Of a DNA stretch of 64,000 nt, positions 44,706-52,530 are shown piece by piece. A program made the position numbers and the translations under genes. Each line of letters begins with the position of its first letter. The first letter of the stretch is position 1. The notes under the pieces were generated by a model. The model saw nothing but the letters and a program-made list of their open reading frames with translations. It did not search any database and was not told the DNA's origin. The DNA comes from Clostridiales bacterium (lineage in GTDB: Bacteria > Bacillota > Clostridia > Lachnospirales > Anaerotignaceae), in contig JAHZAW010000050.1 of NCBI GenBank assembly GCA_019423725.1, positions 1 to 64,000 on the forward strand, given 5' to 3'.

Positions 44706-45130
44706 TGTCCCAGCCTCCTTACCTTTACAAATACATATTCCTTAAGCTCTAGACGATAGGATACGTCCAGGTTTCTCATCACCTGCCAGGTAAAATTCTG
44801 TACCGTGACAGCCATATTCAGTATTTCTCTGTTTGTATCGGTTATGACTATCCTGATGGGCTTTCTCTCATCTGCCCATTTTTCAAAAAACCTTATGTAT
44901 GAGCTATAATCGGTGGTACTTCCGGGTCTCATAAAGGGATAGCGTCTGCTTGGAAAAAAGCTTTCCAGTGTCAGGCTCCTTAAGCCCTTTACGCCTATGA
45001 GATTAAGCTCTCCGTAAAGGGTATTTATGGATGATGAGCTGTAGCTCTTATCCACTTGGGGCAGGTCCTGAGGTATGACAGGTATTATTTTTATTTCCTC
45101 ATTGTTATTTGCGGAAAATATGATATCCAT
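44702..45130 (-). CDS. Tail protein, XkdP-like, without LysM domain
   Basis: A 142-residue protein that occupies the XkdP position between the tape measure gene and the hub gene. It resembles the N-terminal part of XkdP (SSINTLYGELNLIGVKGLR, ESFFPSRRYPFMRPG, VQNFTWQVMRNLDVSYRLELKEY) but lacks the LysM tail found in many homologues. The start is placed at ATG 45130 (GGGGA upstream); a longer frame overlaps the tape-measure stop by 14 bases and lacks a ribosome site. Confidence 0.72.
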   Translation of the reverse strand: MDIIFSANNNEEIKIIPVIPQDLPQVDKSYSSSSINTLYGELNLIGVKGLRSLTLESFFPSRRYPFMRPGSTTDYSSYIRFFEKWADERKPIRIVITDTNREILNMAVTVQNFTWQVMRNLDVSYRLELKEYVFVKVRRLGQ

Positions 45131-45173
45131 TTTTATTCCCCGTTTCCTGATGTGCCTTTCTCTCTGTCTTTGG

Positions 45174-46832
45174 TTATGCCTTAGCAAGCCTGAAAAGCAC
45201 TTCTTTTGCTATGTATTCACCAAATTCCTTTTTGGCGCTGTCATTGCTGTAGAGGTTGCCCTGTACAGTAAGATATACGTTTATATTGTTTCCGCCCTTT
45301 GGCACCCTGTCGGAGGGAGTTATTTTAGAGCCGGAAGGCAGGGTCAAAAGCTCAGGACCCCTTTCTCCCACCCAGGTGGTGCCGCCGCGCCAGTATTGTG
45401 TACCCAGGGCGTTTTTACCCGGACTTTTATCGTTTCTTTCATCCTTGACGGTTATTTCCGCCTTGGCACTTCCTCCGCCAAAGAGATTTTTAAGCCATTG
45501 AGGCACAAGGGAGGATATGGGCGATATTATATGTTCACTGACCCACTGGGACATACTTGAAAATACTGACTTTATCCCTTCCCATACGGCTGATGCCTTC
45601 TCTTTTACGGTATTTACCATATTCCCCAGATTGGTCTTTATTATCTCTATTTCACCGCTTATGAATGATGTTACCTTATCCCAGTTCTGATAAAGCAGAT
45701 AAAGGGCCGTAACAACAGCAGTTATGCCAAATACGACCATACCAAGGGGAGTTAAAGCCATTGTGCCGTTTAAAAGTCCCCATACCACCTGTACACCGGT
45801 TATGGCGGTCTTTATCAAGCCGGCTGCCTTAACGGCTCCGTAAAATGTTGTGACTGCCACAGCCAGGGTCTTTATACCTTCCTTGTGTTCCGATACGAAG
45901 GACGCCACAGCCGATACACCGCTTTCTATCACCCCGAAATAGTGAGCGGCTTTCTCCGCCAGACGGTCAAAGGTACCGTCCTTCTGCCACTGCTGCATCT
46001 TTTCGGATACGGCCTGCAGTTTATTCCTTATGAGGTCCAAAAGAGAGCCGGCCTTTACGCTTCCGTCCTCCTGCATACCTATTATTTTGGATAGTGCGCT
46101 TTTGGTTATGCCTGTGATGGTCGACCACATACCCTTTGTGGTATTAGCCATCTTTTCCATACCGCCGCTGTATTTTTCCTCCATAAGGTCCACCAGAGCT
46201 TCATTGAATTTGGCAAGGTCCGTTATGCTTCCGCTATTATCGACCACCTGGACCCCTGACCATAGTTCGTTGGCCTTCTCGGTCACCATAGCCTTGGTTA
46301 TTCCAAATTCCTTGAGCCTTTCCAGTTCCCCTGTCTGGGCATCGATGAGCGCTTCCGTGGCCTGTATCAGGTCTTTATTTGTGGCTGCTGCCATGTCTCC
46401 CGATAAAGAAAGCCATTTATAGGCATCCATTCCCATGGATTCAAACTTTGATGCCGCTTCTATCATCTGTCCGCCCTCATAGGGAGTTTTGTTGGCCAGA
46501 TTTATGGCATAGGTCATTATGTCGGCGGCCTTTTGTGTATCCTTGGTGGCTGTCTCAAGCTGGGTCCTGTAGCCCTCCAGGTCAAAGGCTTCACTAAGGC
46601 CTGTTTTTACCGCCAGTCCGCCCAGGGCAGTTGCGGCTGCCGCTCCAAGCTTTACGGACTTTCCTATCATCTCATCGGCGGACTTTTTGAAGTTTTTGGC
46701 TAAAGAGATCATGCTTTTTGAAGCAGTCTGGGCTTCCTTTGACATTCCTTTTATGTTTTTAGATGCTTTTATGAGCCCTCCGGACATATTGTCCTTGAGG
46801 GTCAGTATGGTGCTTATAACCTTTGTGGACAT
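45174..46832 (-). CDS. Tail tape measure protein
   Basis: A 552-residue tape measure protein that sets tail length. N-terminal coiled-coil (LKDNMSGGLIKASKNIKGMS), a hydrophobic helical centre (AALGGLAVKTGL, GVSAVASFVSEHKEGIKTLAVAVTTFYGAVKAAG) and a C-terminal globular region with GRGGTTWVGERGPELLTLPSG-like sequence (WRGGTTWVGERGPELL). Its length predicts a short tail, on the usual ~0.15 nm per residue rule about 80 nm. ATG 46832 is 8 bases after GGGGAG; a GTG at 46841 would overlap the stop of the frameshift product and cannot be excluded. Confidence 0.87.
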   Translation of the reverse strand: MSTKVISTILTLKDNMSGGLIKASKNIKGMSKEAQTASKSMISLAKNFKKSADEMIGKSVKLGAAAATALGGLAVKTGLSEAFDLEGYRTQLETATKDTQKAADIMTYAINLANKTPYEGGQMIEAASKFESMGMDAYKWLSLSGDMAAATNKDLIQATEALIDAQTGELERLKEFGITKAMVTEKANELWSGVQVVDNSGSITDLAKFNEALVDLMEEKYSGGMEKMANTTKGMWSTITGITKSALSKIIGMQEDGSVKAGSLLDLIRNKLQAVSEKMQQWQKDGTFDRLAEKAAHYFGVIESGVSAVASFVSEHKEGIKTLAVAVTTFYGAVKAAGLIKTAITGVQVVWGLLNGTMALTPLGMVVFGITAVVTALYLLYQNWDKVTSFISGEIEIIKTNLGNMVNTVKEKASAVWEGIKSVFSSMSQWVSEHIISPISSLVPQWLKNLFGGGSAKAEITVKDERNDKSPGKNALGTQYWRGGTTWVGERGPELLTLPSGSKITPSDRVPKGGNNINVYLTVQGNLYSNDSAKKEFGEYIAKEVLFRLAKA

Positions 46833-46837
46833 GCTAT

Positions 46838-46996
46838 TCACTCCCCGTCAACAGCCATTTTTTCCATATAAACCAGAGCCGCAGCCGTCATAAAACTCTT
46901 TTCCAAAGGTGTCCAGAGAGCCATTTCGCTGAGGCTGTGCCCCTTAAGCGCCCAGAACATATAAAGATTTAGGTTTGGTTCTCCTTCTTCGATGGC
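46838..46996 (-). CDS. -1 frame extension of the tail assembly chaperone
   Basis: In the -1 frame relative to the chaperone gene, 52 codons follow the slippery site: KAIEEGEPNLNLY...FWALKGHSLSEMAL, then WTPLEKSFMTAAALVYMEKM, ending in TGA at 46838. A free ATG exists at 46960 but has no ribosome site. The reading frame is open across the join, the C-terminal sequence is protein-like, and this arrangement (short chaperone plus -1 extension ahead of the tape measure) is the usual one in tailed phages. Confidence 0.75.
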   Translation of the reverse strand, partial: AIEEGEPNLNLYMFWALKGHSLSEMALWTPLEKSFMTAAALVYMEKMAVDGE

Positions 46997-47388
46997 TTTT
47001 TTAATGATTCGGTCCTGTCGCTTTTATTTATATCAAATTCACTGTTGAGCTCCGCTCCTATCTCAAATACGGTCTGTGCCGAGAAAAGTTTTCCCACCAC
47101 ATCATAGGGGTCCTTTATATCCAAAGCTTCATGCAGCTGTGTATCGTGTAAAATTGGGCAGGTATCGTATATGAGATGGGAATAGGCGTCATACTGTTTT
47201 TCGGCGCTCTCTCCAAACTCATCAAAAAACCTCAAAAACTCGTCCTGGGTGGGAGTTCTGAATTCAAGGGACCTTTCCAAAAAAGGTATATCGATCTTAA
47301 CGGTACGCTCCTTATATTTTGACTTCCACTCTATGGACCTGAGAAGGTCGTCCATTGACGCATTTTCATATTTTCCCTTAGTCATCAT
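46969..47388 (-). CDS. Tail assembly chaperone, XkdN-like (zero frame)
   Basis: A 139-residue protein, acidic and mostly helical, of the XkdN/gpG type: FRTPTQDEFLRFFDEFGES and DIKDPYDVVGKLFSAQTVFE. It guides tape measure folding and is normally made in two forms. The heptamer A AAA AAG (47002-46996, minus strand) is in frame, 9 codons before the stop, and a -1 shift gives a ~183-residue product. Start is one of two adjacent ATGs (47388, 47385) after AAAGGGGTGAG. Confidence 0.8.
   Translation of the reverse strand: MMTKGKYENASMDDLLRSIEWKSKYKERTVKIDIPFLERSLEFRTPTQDEFLRFFDEFGESAEKQYDAYSHLIYDTCPILHDTQLHEALDIKDPYDVVGKLFSAQTVFEIGAELNSEFDINKSDRTESLKKPSKKENQT
46996..47002 (-). promoter_or_regulatory. 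Programmed -1 frameshift heptamer A AAA AAG
   Basis: Reads A AAA AAG in the zero frame of the XkdN-like gene (TCA TTA AAA AAG). This is the most efficient class of -1 slippery heptamer in bacteria and continues into a 52-codon open -1 frame. No strong downstream pseudoknot was checked. Confidence 0.7.
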
Positions 47389-47389
47389 C

Positions 47390-47815
47390 TCACCCCTTTA
47401 TTGTTTCCAGGTTTTCGGCGTGGGAGAATTTTATGGGAAAACTCTCCTCAATGGTTTTCTGTGCCTCAAACTTGGCTATGGACGCTTCGGTGAATACAAC
47501 GCCGGTCAAAGCCCATCTTTCGGCCTGTCCCGTGGCACGGCTCTCCACCCTGGTGATTCGTTTTGTGTCAGGTATAACGCCGCTTCTGAAACCTTCGGCC
47601 GTTTTTGCCGCCAGTGAACTGTTCATCTTATAGGTCTCAAGGGTGCCCTCACCGGCATATCCTTCATATGCGGCATAGGTGGCAGGGTCTCCGCAGCAGG
47701 CAATATCCGAAAAGTTTCCAGTGAGCTTAAAGTCCACGCTTTTGACATTACATAAAAGCTCACCGTCCACCCATACGTTCCCGCCGATACCGTTTAAAAG
47801 TTTATTCCTATCCAT
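47390..47815 (-). CDS. Tail tube protein, XkdM-like
   Basis: A 141-residue XkdM-type tail tube protein: NVWVDGELLCNVKSVDFKLTG, CCGDPATYAAYEGYAGEGTLE and RAATGQAERWALTGVVFTEASIAKF-type C-terminus (QAERWALTGVVFTEASIAKFE). Six-fold rings of this protein form the tube inside the sheath. Located between sheath and chaperone as in PBSX. Confidence 0.88.
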   Translation of the reverse strand: MDRNKLLNGIGGNVWVDGELLCNVKSVDFKLTGNFSDIACCGDPATYAAYEGYAGEGTLETYKMNSSLAAKTAEGFRSGVIPDTKRITRVESRATGQAERWALTGVVFTEASIAKFEAQKTIEESFPIKFSHAENLETIKG

Positions 47816-47827
47816 TTAAAAACCTCC

Positions 47828-48913
47828 TCAGGCCAGATTTGATACAAATTCCAGATCTTCCATGGCCCCAAGTATTTTTATACTGTTTGAAAGAAATACC
47901 TTTCTCTTAAAGGTCATATTCCTTACCTTCGCCTCATCCCAGGAAGCCGCCTCGCTCTTTCCCGAGGCTAGCCAGGCCGATCGCTGTTCCTCCACATCTA
48001 CACTGCAGAGATTATCATAATTTTTATCCAGCACATTTTCATCGGCCAGATTCCTGAAATAACCGTTTACCGCCGAAATAAAAAGAACCTGGTTATCATA
48101 CAGGTTTTTGTACTTTCCGCAGTAACCATCACGCCAGGTGGAAGATATATCGTCCTTTATAAGGTCCATGGCCTCGACTATGTCTATGAATCTCATATCC
48201 TCGGTTTTTGTGGAGCCGTCCAGGGTAGTCAGTGAGTTTATGCCCCTGGCTGCCTTTACACTCTCATCGTCGTTATAGAGAATGAACTCTCCCTTATCAA
48301 GGGCGGCGTCCCTGTCCTCAACTTCCTGGACGTATGAAAGATTTGAACACAAATACCCGGTCGCACCCTGCTCCACATTGCAGCCGGCAAGCATTCCTGC
48401 CAGGGACGGCGTATATTTTTCTCCGCTGGCCTCTCCTCTGGCGTCGTTAAATGTCACCTTTGCATTTACCAGATTGACTATATGCATACAGTCAGGAGCC
48501 GTAAGACCAAACACCACGGCCTTATAGGTAAGGTTCTGGGCTTCCTGGGATACTATCCAGCTTTTAAGCTGTTCAAACTCCTCTTTTGTGCCGTCCGCAA
48601 TGGTTATCCAGCCGGTGGTGAGCCTTTTTTTGATGGCAGTCAAAGCGTCGTTTATGGCACCCTCAGCCGGAATTTTTACCACATAGACCTCCTTTGCCTT
48701 AAAGTTTAGGGCATCGGTTATGTAGAGCATATTGGCGGCGGTATAATATGCCTTATCAGCCGAAGCAGCGGCGGCATCGGTGTATTTCACAAAGCCGCCT
48801 CCCTCGGTATCATCCTTTATTATTAAAACAGCCGTCCCCCTTTCACTTCTCTGAATGAAAGTCGAGGCCAGCTGTCTGAATTTTATTTCTATGGCGGGCA
48901 TGGTAATGCTCAT
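47828..48913 (-). CDS. Contractile tail sheath protein, XkdK-like
   Basis: A 361-residue sheath protein: FIQRSERGTAVLIIKDDTEGG near residue 20, a central domain with LAGMLAGCNVEQGATGYLCSNL and a C-terminal polymerisation domain (FISAVNGYFRNLADE, TFKRKVFLSNSIKILGAMEDLEF). It shows that the phage is a myovirus type. The preceding gene ends at the base before its start, so translation is coupled. Confidence 0.92.
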   Translation of the reverse strand: MSITMPAIEIKFRQLASTFIQRSERGTAVLIIKDDTEGGGFVKYTDAAAASADKAYYTAANMLYITDALNFKAKEVYVVKIPAEGAINDALTAIKKRLTTGWITIADGTKEEFEQLKSWIVSQEAQNLTYKAVVFGLTAPDCMHIVNLVNAKVTFNDARGEASGEKYTPSLAGMLAGCNVEQGATGYLCSNLSYVQEVEDRDAALDKGEFILYNDDESVKAARGINSLTTLDGSTKTEDMRFIDIVEAMDLIKDDISSTWRDGYCGKYKNLYDNQVLFISAVNGYFRNLADENVLDKNYDNLCSVDVEEQRSAWLASGKSEAASWDEAKVRNMTFKRKVFLSNSIKILGAMEDLEFVSNLA

Positions 48914-49414
48914 TTATATCATCTCCTTATCTGCGCTGTCCGTATCCTCCGTATAGTCCATACTGTCAGTGCAGTTTATTATGCTGTTTTTAAGCTCCTC
49001 CGCAAGGGGGATATCTTCCTGAGGTATTTCCTCAAGTATGGAAAAATCAAAACTGCACAGCATATTGCTGCCGTTTATTTCCGTCTGGACATTTTCCGGG
49101 TATATAACAAAATCATCGGTTATAAAAAGCGGCTCCAGCAGTTTTGTTTCCAAAATGTCAGCTATTTGCAGGGCTTCCGTGCGGTACTGCCTAGCATCAC
49201 TGGTATAAAAATATATTTCACAGCTTATCTGCATAAATCTTGAGCAGGCGGATATGACCGTTCTTTCCAGATTATCGGTAAATATCCTGGCAGATGGTCT
49301 TTCGGGTTCCTTTTCATCGTTCGATATGACCCTTATTTCCCTGCCGTAGACTTCTGCTGCCGTTTCCCTTACGAAGGAGACTAAGCCCTCATTTATACGG
49401 CTCATACTTATCAT
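48914..49414 (-). CDS. Tail terminator-like protein (DUF6838)
   Basis: A 166-residue protein of the group found between HK97 gp10-like protein and sheath in PBSX-like myophages: FVRETAAEVYGREIRVIS, RTEALQIADILETKLLEPLFI and MLCSFDFSILEEIP. Likely tail terminator/completion factor; family attribution is from pattern and position. Acidic C-terminal tail. Confidence 0.7.
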   Translation of the reverse strand: MISMSRINEGLVSFVRETAAEVYGREIRVISNDEKEPERPSARIFTDNLERTVISACSRFMQISCEIYFYTSDARQYRTEALQIADILETKLLEPLFITDDFVIYPENVQTEINGSNMLCSFDFSILEEIPQEDIPLAEELKNSIINCTDSMDYTEDTDSADKEMI

Positions 49415-49845
49415 CGGGCAGCCTCCTTTGTTATTTTTTCTATGAGTTTGTCCAAGTCGCTGTAAAATGTATTTTTAAAATTATCGGAAGCCGCTCCGAA
49501 TACATTCCTTCCCGCAACGACGCCTATTTTTTCTCCTTTTCTTGCACCCCTGTTTATCACCTGGTCGTGTCCCAATTCAAGGAGGTGCGCCTTTCTGTCT
49601 GCACTTTGAACACCTCCAGAGTATACGCCTTTTTTCTTATATGTTTTTCTCTTTTTTATGGATGAATGGTACTTTCCGCTTACTTTAAATACCGCCTTTA
49701 CGGCTTCACCCTTTGTTTTAGAGGTAAGTTTTTGGGATTCCCTGTTTATAAAAAAGGATATCTCCTTAGGCATGGTCTTTTCCGCAGTTTCCAAAAGATT
49801 TTTCGTGAACTTATCAAACTCGGAAATGTCTATCCCCTGTGCCAC
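49411..49845 (-). CDS. HK97 gp10-like head-tail protein
   Basis: A 144-residue basic protein with GKYHSSIKKRKTYKKKGVYSGGV and HLLELGHDQVINRGARKGEKIGV, the HK97 gp10 pattern, which joins head and tail. Overlaps the downstream gene by 4 bases. Confidence 0.8.
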   Translation of the reverse strand: MAQGIDISEFDKFTKNLLETAEKTMPKEISFFINRESQKLTSKTKGEAVKAVFKVSGKYHSSIKKRKTYKKKGVYSGGVQSADRKAHLLELGHDQVINRGARKGEKIGVVAGRNVFGAASDNFKNTFYSDLDKLIEKITKEAAR

Positions 49846-50189
49846 TATTTTTCCTCCCTTCTGCAGTATATCTGTATCCTGTCACGCTGTTTGAAATATG
49901 GGTACACATACATAAAATGATACTTTTCACCGTCAAAAACAAAATATGGCTCCCTGAGATTTTTGGGAAGGGCCGCACTTCTGACTATGAACAGATGGGT
50001 TATCTCACTGCCTTCCATATCTCCGGCGATATTTACGTTTTTTCCCGACGACGGTGTTATGCCTGCCCACAGGGTGCCTAAATACTTAGGCACATCGCAG
50101 TCCTCGCCGATCTCATTCACCGAGGGCTCTGAAGCATACAGATCTACGGGATATTTAAGCTGGTTTACAAGATCATTCATAATCTTCAC
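49845..50189 (-). CDS. Head closure / head-tail joining protein
   Basis: A 114-residue beta-rich protein with LYASEPSVNEIGEDCDVPKYLGTLWAGITP-like start, EITHLFIVRSAALPKNL and KYHFMYVYPYFKQRDRIQIYC. Typical of SPP1 gp16/HK97 stopper proteins. Shares one base with its neighbour downstream and overlaps 17 bases with the upstream connector gene. Confidence 0.75.
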   Translation of the reverse strand: MKIMNDLVNQLKYPVDLYASEPSVNEIGEDCDVPKYLGTLWAGITPSSGKNVNIAGDMEGSEITHLFIVRSAALPKNLREPYFVFDGEKYHFMYVYPYFKQRDRIQIYCRREEK

Positions 50190-50466
50190 CCTCCAGCTGA
50201 AGCTGCAGAAGCAGGCTTGAGTTTATCCAGGACAGCTTCTCATTTGTCGTATCGACACTATAGAGCCTGTTCTCATACATGGACGCTGTAATATTGAGAA
50301 ACAGGAGCTTTACCCTGGGGTCTTCGGCTTTATAATCTCCCACCGCCGACTTTATATAATCAGCGGCCGCCTGCATTATGATTTCCAGTATTTCATCGTC
50401 ACCGTCAAAGTCTATCCTCAGATACTTTTTGACACTCGCAAGATTCACAAGATCCATCAGTTCCAT
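50173..50466 (-). CDS. Head-tail connector, HK97 gp6-like
   Basis: A 97-residue helical protein with DLVNLASVKKYLRIDFDGDDEILEIIMQAAADYIKSAVG (key segment VKKYLRIDFDGDDEIL), the gp6-like adaptor signature that docks below the portal. Located right after the capsid gene, as usual. Confidence 0.85.
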   Translation of the reverse strand: MELMDLVNLASVKKYLRIDFDGDDEILEIIMQAAADYIKSAVGDYKAEDPRVKLLFLNITASMYENRLYSVDTTNEKLSWINSSLLLQLQLEGEDYE

Positions 50467-50500
50467 GGCATCACTCCCTTATTCCCATACTTCTCCAAAA

Positions 50501-51694
50501 TCAGACGCCGGCTTCACCGTTTTCCTCAAGTGATGCCATTGCCGACGCCGCCGGAGCTGAAAGAAGTCCGTAAACATAGCATTTGTCACTTTTATCCGTC
50601 TGTACGGCATCAATGAGGGTTATTATCCTGCCCACAGTTCTGTTTTTCATAAAGCCTACGGACTTATCAAAATTAAGGGAGTCGCTTTCCGCATCCACAA
50701 AATAAACTCCGCTTTTTAAGTCTCCGATAAATATGGGCGAACCGTTCACCGACTGTCCGCTTACGTTGGGAAGTATATCGTCGGAGACGTATCTTATGGG
50801 ATGTCCCTTTAAAAGCATCCTTGTGGGCTGTGTGGGATCAGGCTGGAGTATGGGTCTGCCCATCTGATCCTTTTCGTTATCCAGTATGTCATATCCGCTC
50901 TGGTTGGTAAGGTAAACGCAGTTTAATGCTGCCGCCGGGTCAAGGGTCTTATTTACAACGCTTTTAACTCCCGAATAGCCCTCCACCGCCACTCCTGTCT
51001 TATTTTTCTTTGCGGCTTCAAGGAGCATCTTATTTTCCGTAACAGCCTTTTTTCTGGCAAATATGGATGAGATATATGAAAGAAGGTCCTCATCGGTGAA
51101 GTTTAAGAGTATGTTTGAAATACTTATGAAGCCAGCCTTAATCTTGAGGGCATAGGACACATTAGAGAACTTGATGTCTTCTATGTCCTTTCCGTCGGTG
51201 CTCTCATCAAGATCCACCAGCTCTGAAATGGTCTCATAGGCTTCTACTGCAAAACTTCCCTTAAGGGCTGAGGCTTTCATATATCCGAAAATATCCCTTA
51301 CGGAGCCATAATCCCTCACAAGTTTTGTTATGGTAGTCCTTACGTCCACAGGAAGGATGTAGCCTTCACCGTTTTCTCCGTTGGGCGATGATGTGGTAGG
51401 TATTAAAAGGGCATTTTCGGCCTCGGTAAGGTCGTGACCAAGGCATCTTTTAAGAATGGCTCTTACTCCGCTTGACGCTCTCTTTGCCTCGGCAGGAGGG
51501 AGCTTGTCTATTTTATCCCTTAAACCTGTCCTTTCGGCGTTTTCCAGCTCCTCCTGTATGGATATGAGGGCTTTATAATCATCTATTTCCTTCTTTTTAT
51601 TTTTGGCTTCCTCAAGTCTGCCCTCATCAATGAGGTTCTGGCATTCGCCTATCATGGAATCCAGACTTTTGAGCATCTCAACTGATTTTGTCAT
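50501..51694 (-). CDS. Major capsid protein, HK97 family
   Basis: A 397-residue HK97-fold capsid protein. The first ~100 residues form a coiled-coil delta domain expected to be removed by the prohead protease; the shell domain begins near NGENGEGYILPVDVRTTI and shows YMKASALKGSFAVEAYETISE, LLEAAKKNKTG, DKEKDQMGRPILQPDPT-like (ENDEKDQMGRPILQPD) and a C-terminal SLNFDKSVGFMKNRTVGRIITLID. A terminator-like hairpin separates it from the protease gene upstream. Confidence 0.93.
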   Translation of the reverse strand: MTKSVEMLKSLDSMIGECQNLIDEGRLEEAKNKKKEIDDYKALISIQEELENAERTGLRDKIDKLPPAEAKRASSGVRAILKRCLGHDLTEAENALLIPTTSSPNGENGEGYILPVDVRTTITKLVRDYGSVRDIFGYMKASALKGSFAVEAYETISELVDLDESTDGKDIEDIKFSNVSYALKIKAGFISISNILLNFTDEDLLSYISSIFARKKAVTENKMLLEAAKKNKTGVAVEGYSGVKSVVNKTLDPAAALNCVYLTNQSGYDILDNEKDQMGRPILQPDPTQPTRMLLKGHPIRYVSDDILPNVSGQSVNGSPIFIGDLKSGVYFVDAESDSLNFDKSVGFMKNRTVGRIITLIDAVQTDKSDKCYVYGLLSAPAASAMASLEENGEAGV

Positions 51695-51711
51695 ATTCGT
51701 TCCTCCTTAAA

Positions 51712-51740
51712 ATAAAAAAACAGACATTATGTCTGTTGTG
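51712..51740 (-). terminator. Terminator-like hairpin inside the head operon
   Basis: AACAGACAT A ATGTCTGTT followed by T7 on the minus strand, between the protease stop (51749) and the capsid start (51694). It looks like an intrinsic terminator but lies inside the late operon; may be a mRNA-processing or 3'/5' stability element, or adjust capsid yield. Confidence 0.6.
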
Positions 51741-51748
51741 AGCTGTGG

Positions 51749-52513
51749 TTAAATTAATTTTTGTGGTCTTAAACTATCAGAAAGCTTTTTGATCCTTAGT
51801 TCATTCTTAAGCCTTTCACACTCCATCTGTAAACGCATTTCCTCTGCCTCATTTTCATCTGCTGCTGATGCTGACGGCAGTATGATATCACCGGGAAGCC
51901 TGTTAAAATATTTCAGCATTTTATTATCGATGCTGTCCGAAATATATGCCCTGGAATTATCCAAAACGGCATTTTTAAACATAGCACATACATCTTTTGC
52001 TGTAAGCCACGTTTCCTCATTGAGCATACTGTCAAGGAGCGATGTGTCAAAGCTGTCTGATGCCTTTTGGCTGTATACTTCTATGATGGTACCCTTTATC
52101 ATATCCAAAGTGTCGGCAGCCTTTCTCAGGTCCTCGGCTGTACCCCATATCTGTGTGCTCGGATTATGTATGACCATATAGGAGCCCTCGGATATATGAA
52201 GTTCGTCATAACACATGGCTATGGCCGAAGCTATGCTTGCCGCAAGGCCGTCTATATATACTCTCTTATGCCCCGTAAGCCTTGAGAGCATATTCCTTAT
52301 GGCTTCTCCGGCAAATACCGAACCGCCTGCCGAATATATGTGTATATCGGCATTTCTGCTTCCCACGCTGTCGATGGCATTTTTAATATCCACCGGGCAT
52401 ACATCGTTTTCAGACCATTTTTCCCAGTCAGATGAAACTATATCGCCGTATATGTATATCTCGGCTCTGTCATCGGTCATATTCCTGACACTGAAAAAAC
52501 TGTTCCTGTTCAT
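51749..52513 (-). CDS. Prohead protease, ClpP-like
   Basis: A 254-residue serine protease of the head-maturation ClpP-like group: IHIYSAGGSVFAGEAI (oxyanion turn), IDGLAASIASAIAMCYD with catalytic Ser, SYMVIHNPSTQIWG with catalytic His. It trims the capsid delta domain. ATG 52513 (AGG six bases upstream) was chosen over the GTG at 52525, which abuts its own possible ribosome site. C-terminal ~40 residues are helical and charged. Confidence 0.9.
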   Translation of the reverse strand: MNRNSFFSVRNMTDDRAEIYIYGDIVSSDWEKWSENDVCPVDIKNAIDSVGSRNADIHIYSAGGSVFAGEAIRNMLSRLTGHKRVYIDGLAASIASAIAMCYDELHISEGSYMVIHNPSTQIWGTAEDLRKAADTLDMIKGTIIEVYSQKASDSFDTSLLDSMLNEETWLTAKDVCAMFKNAVLDNSRAYISDSIDNKMLKYFNRLPGDIILPSASAADENEAEEMRLQMECERLKNELRIKKLSDSLRPQKLI

Positions 52514-52530
52514 TTTCGTCCTCACCCCCT

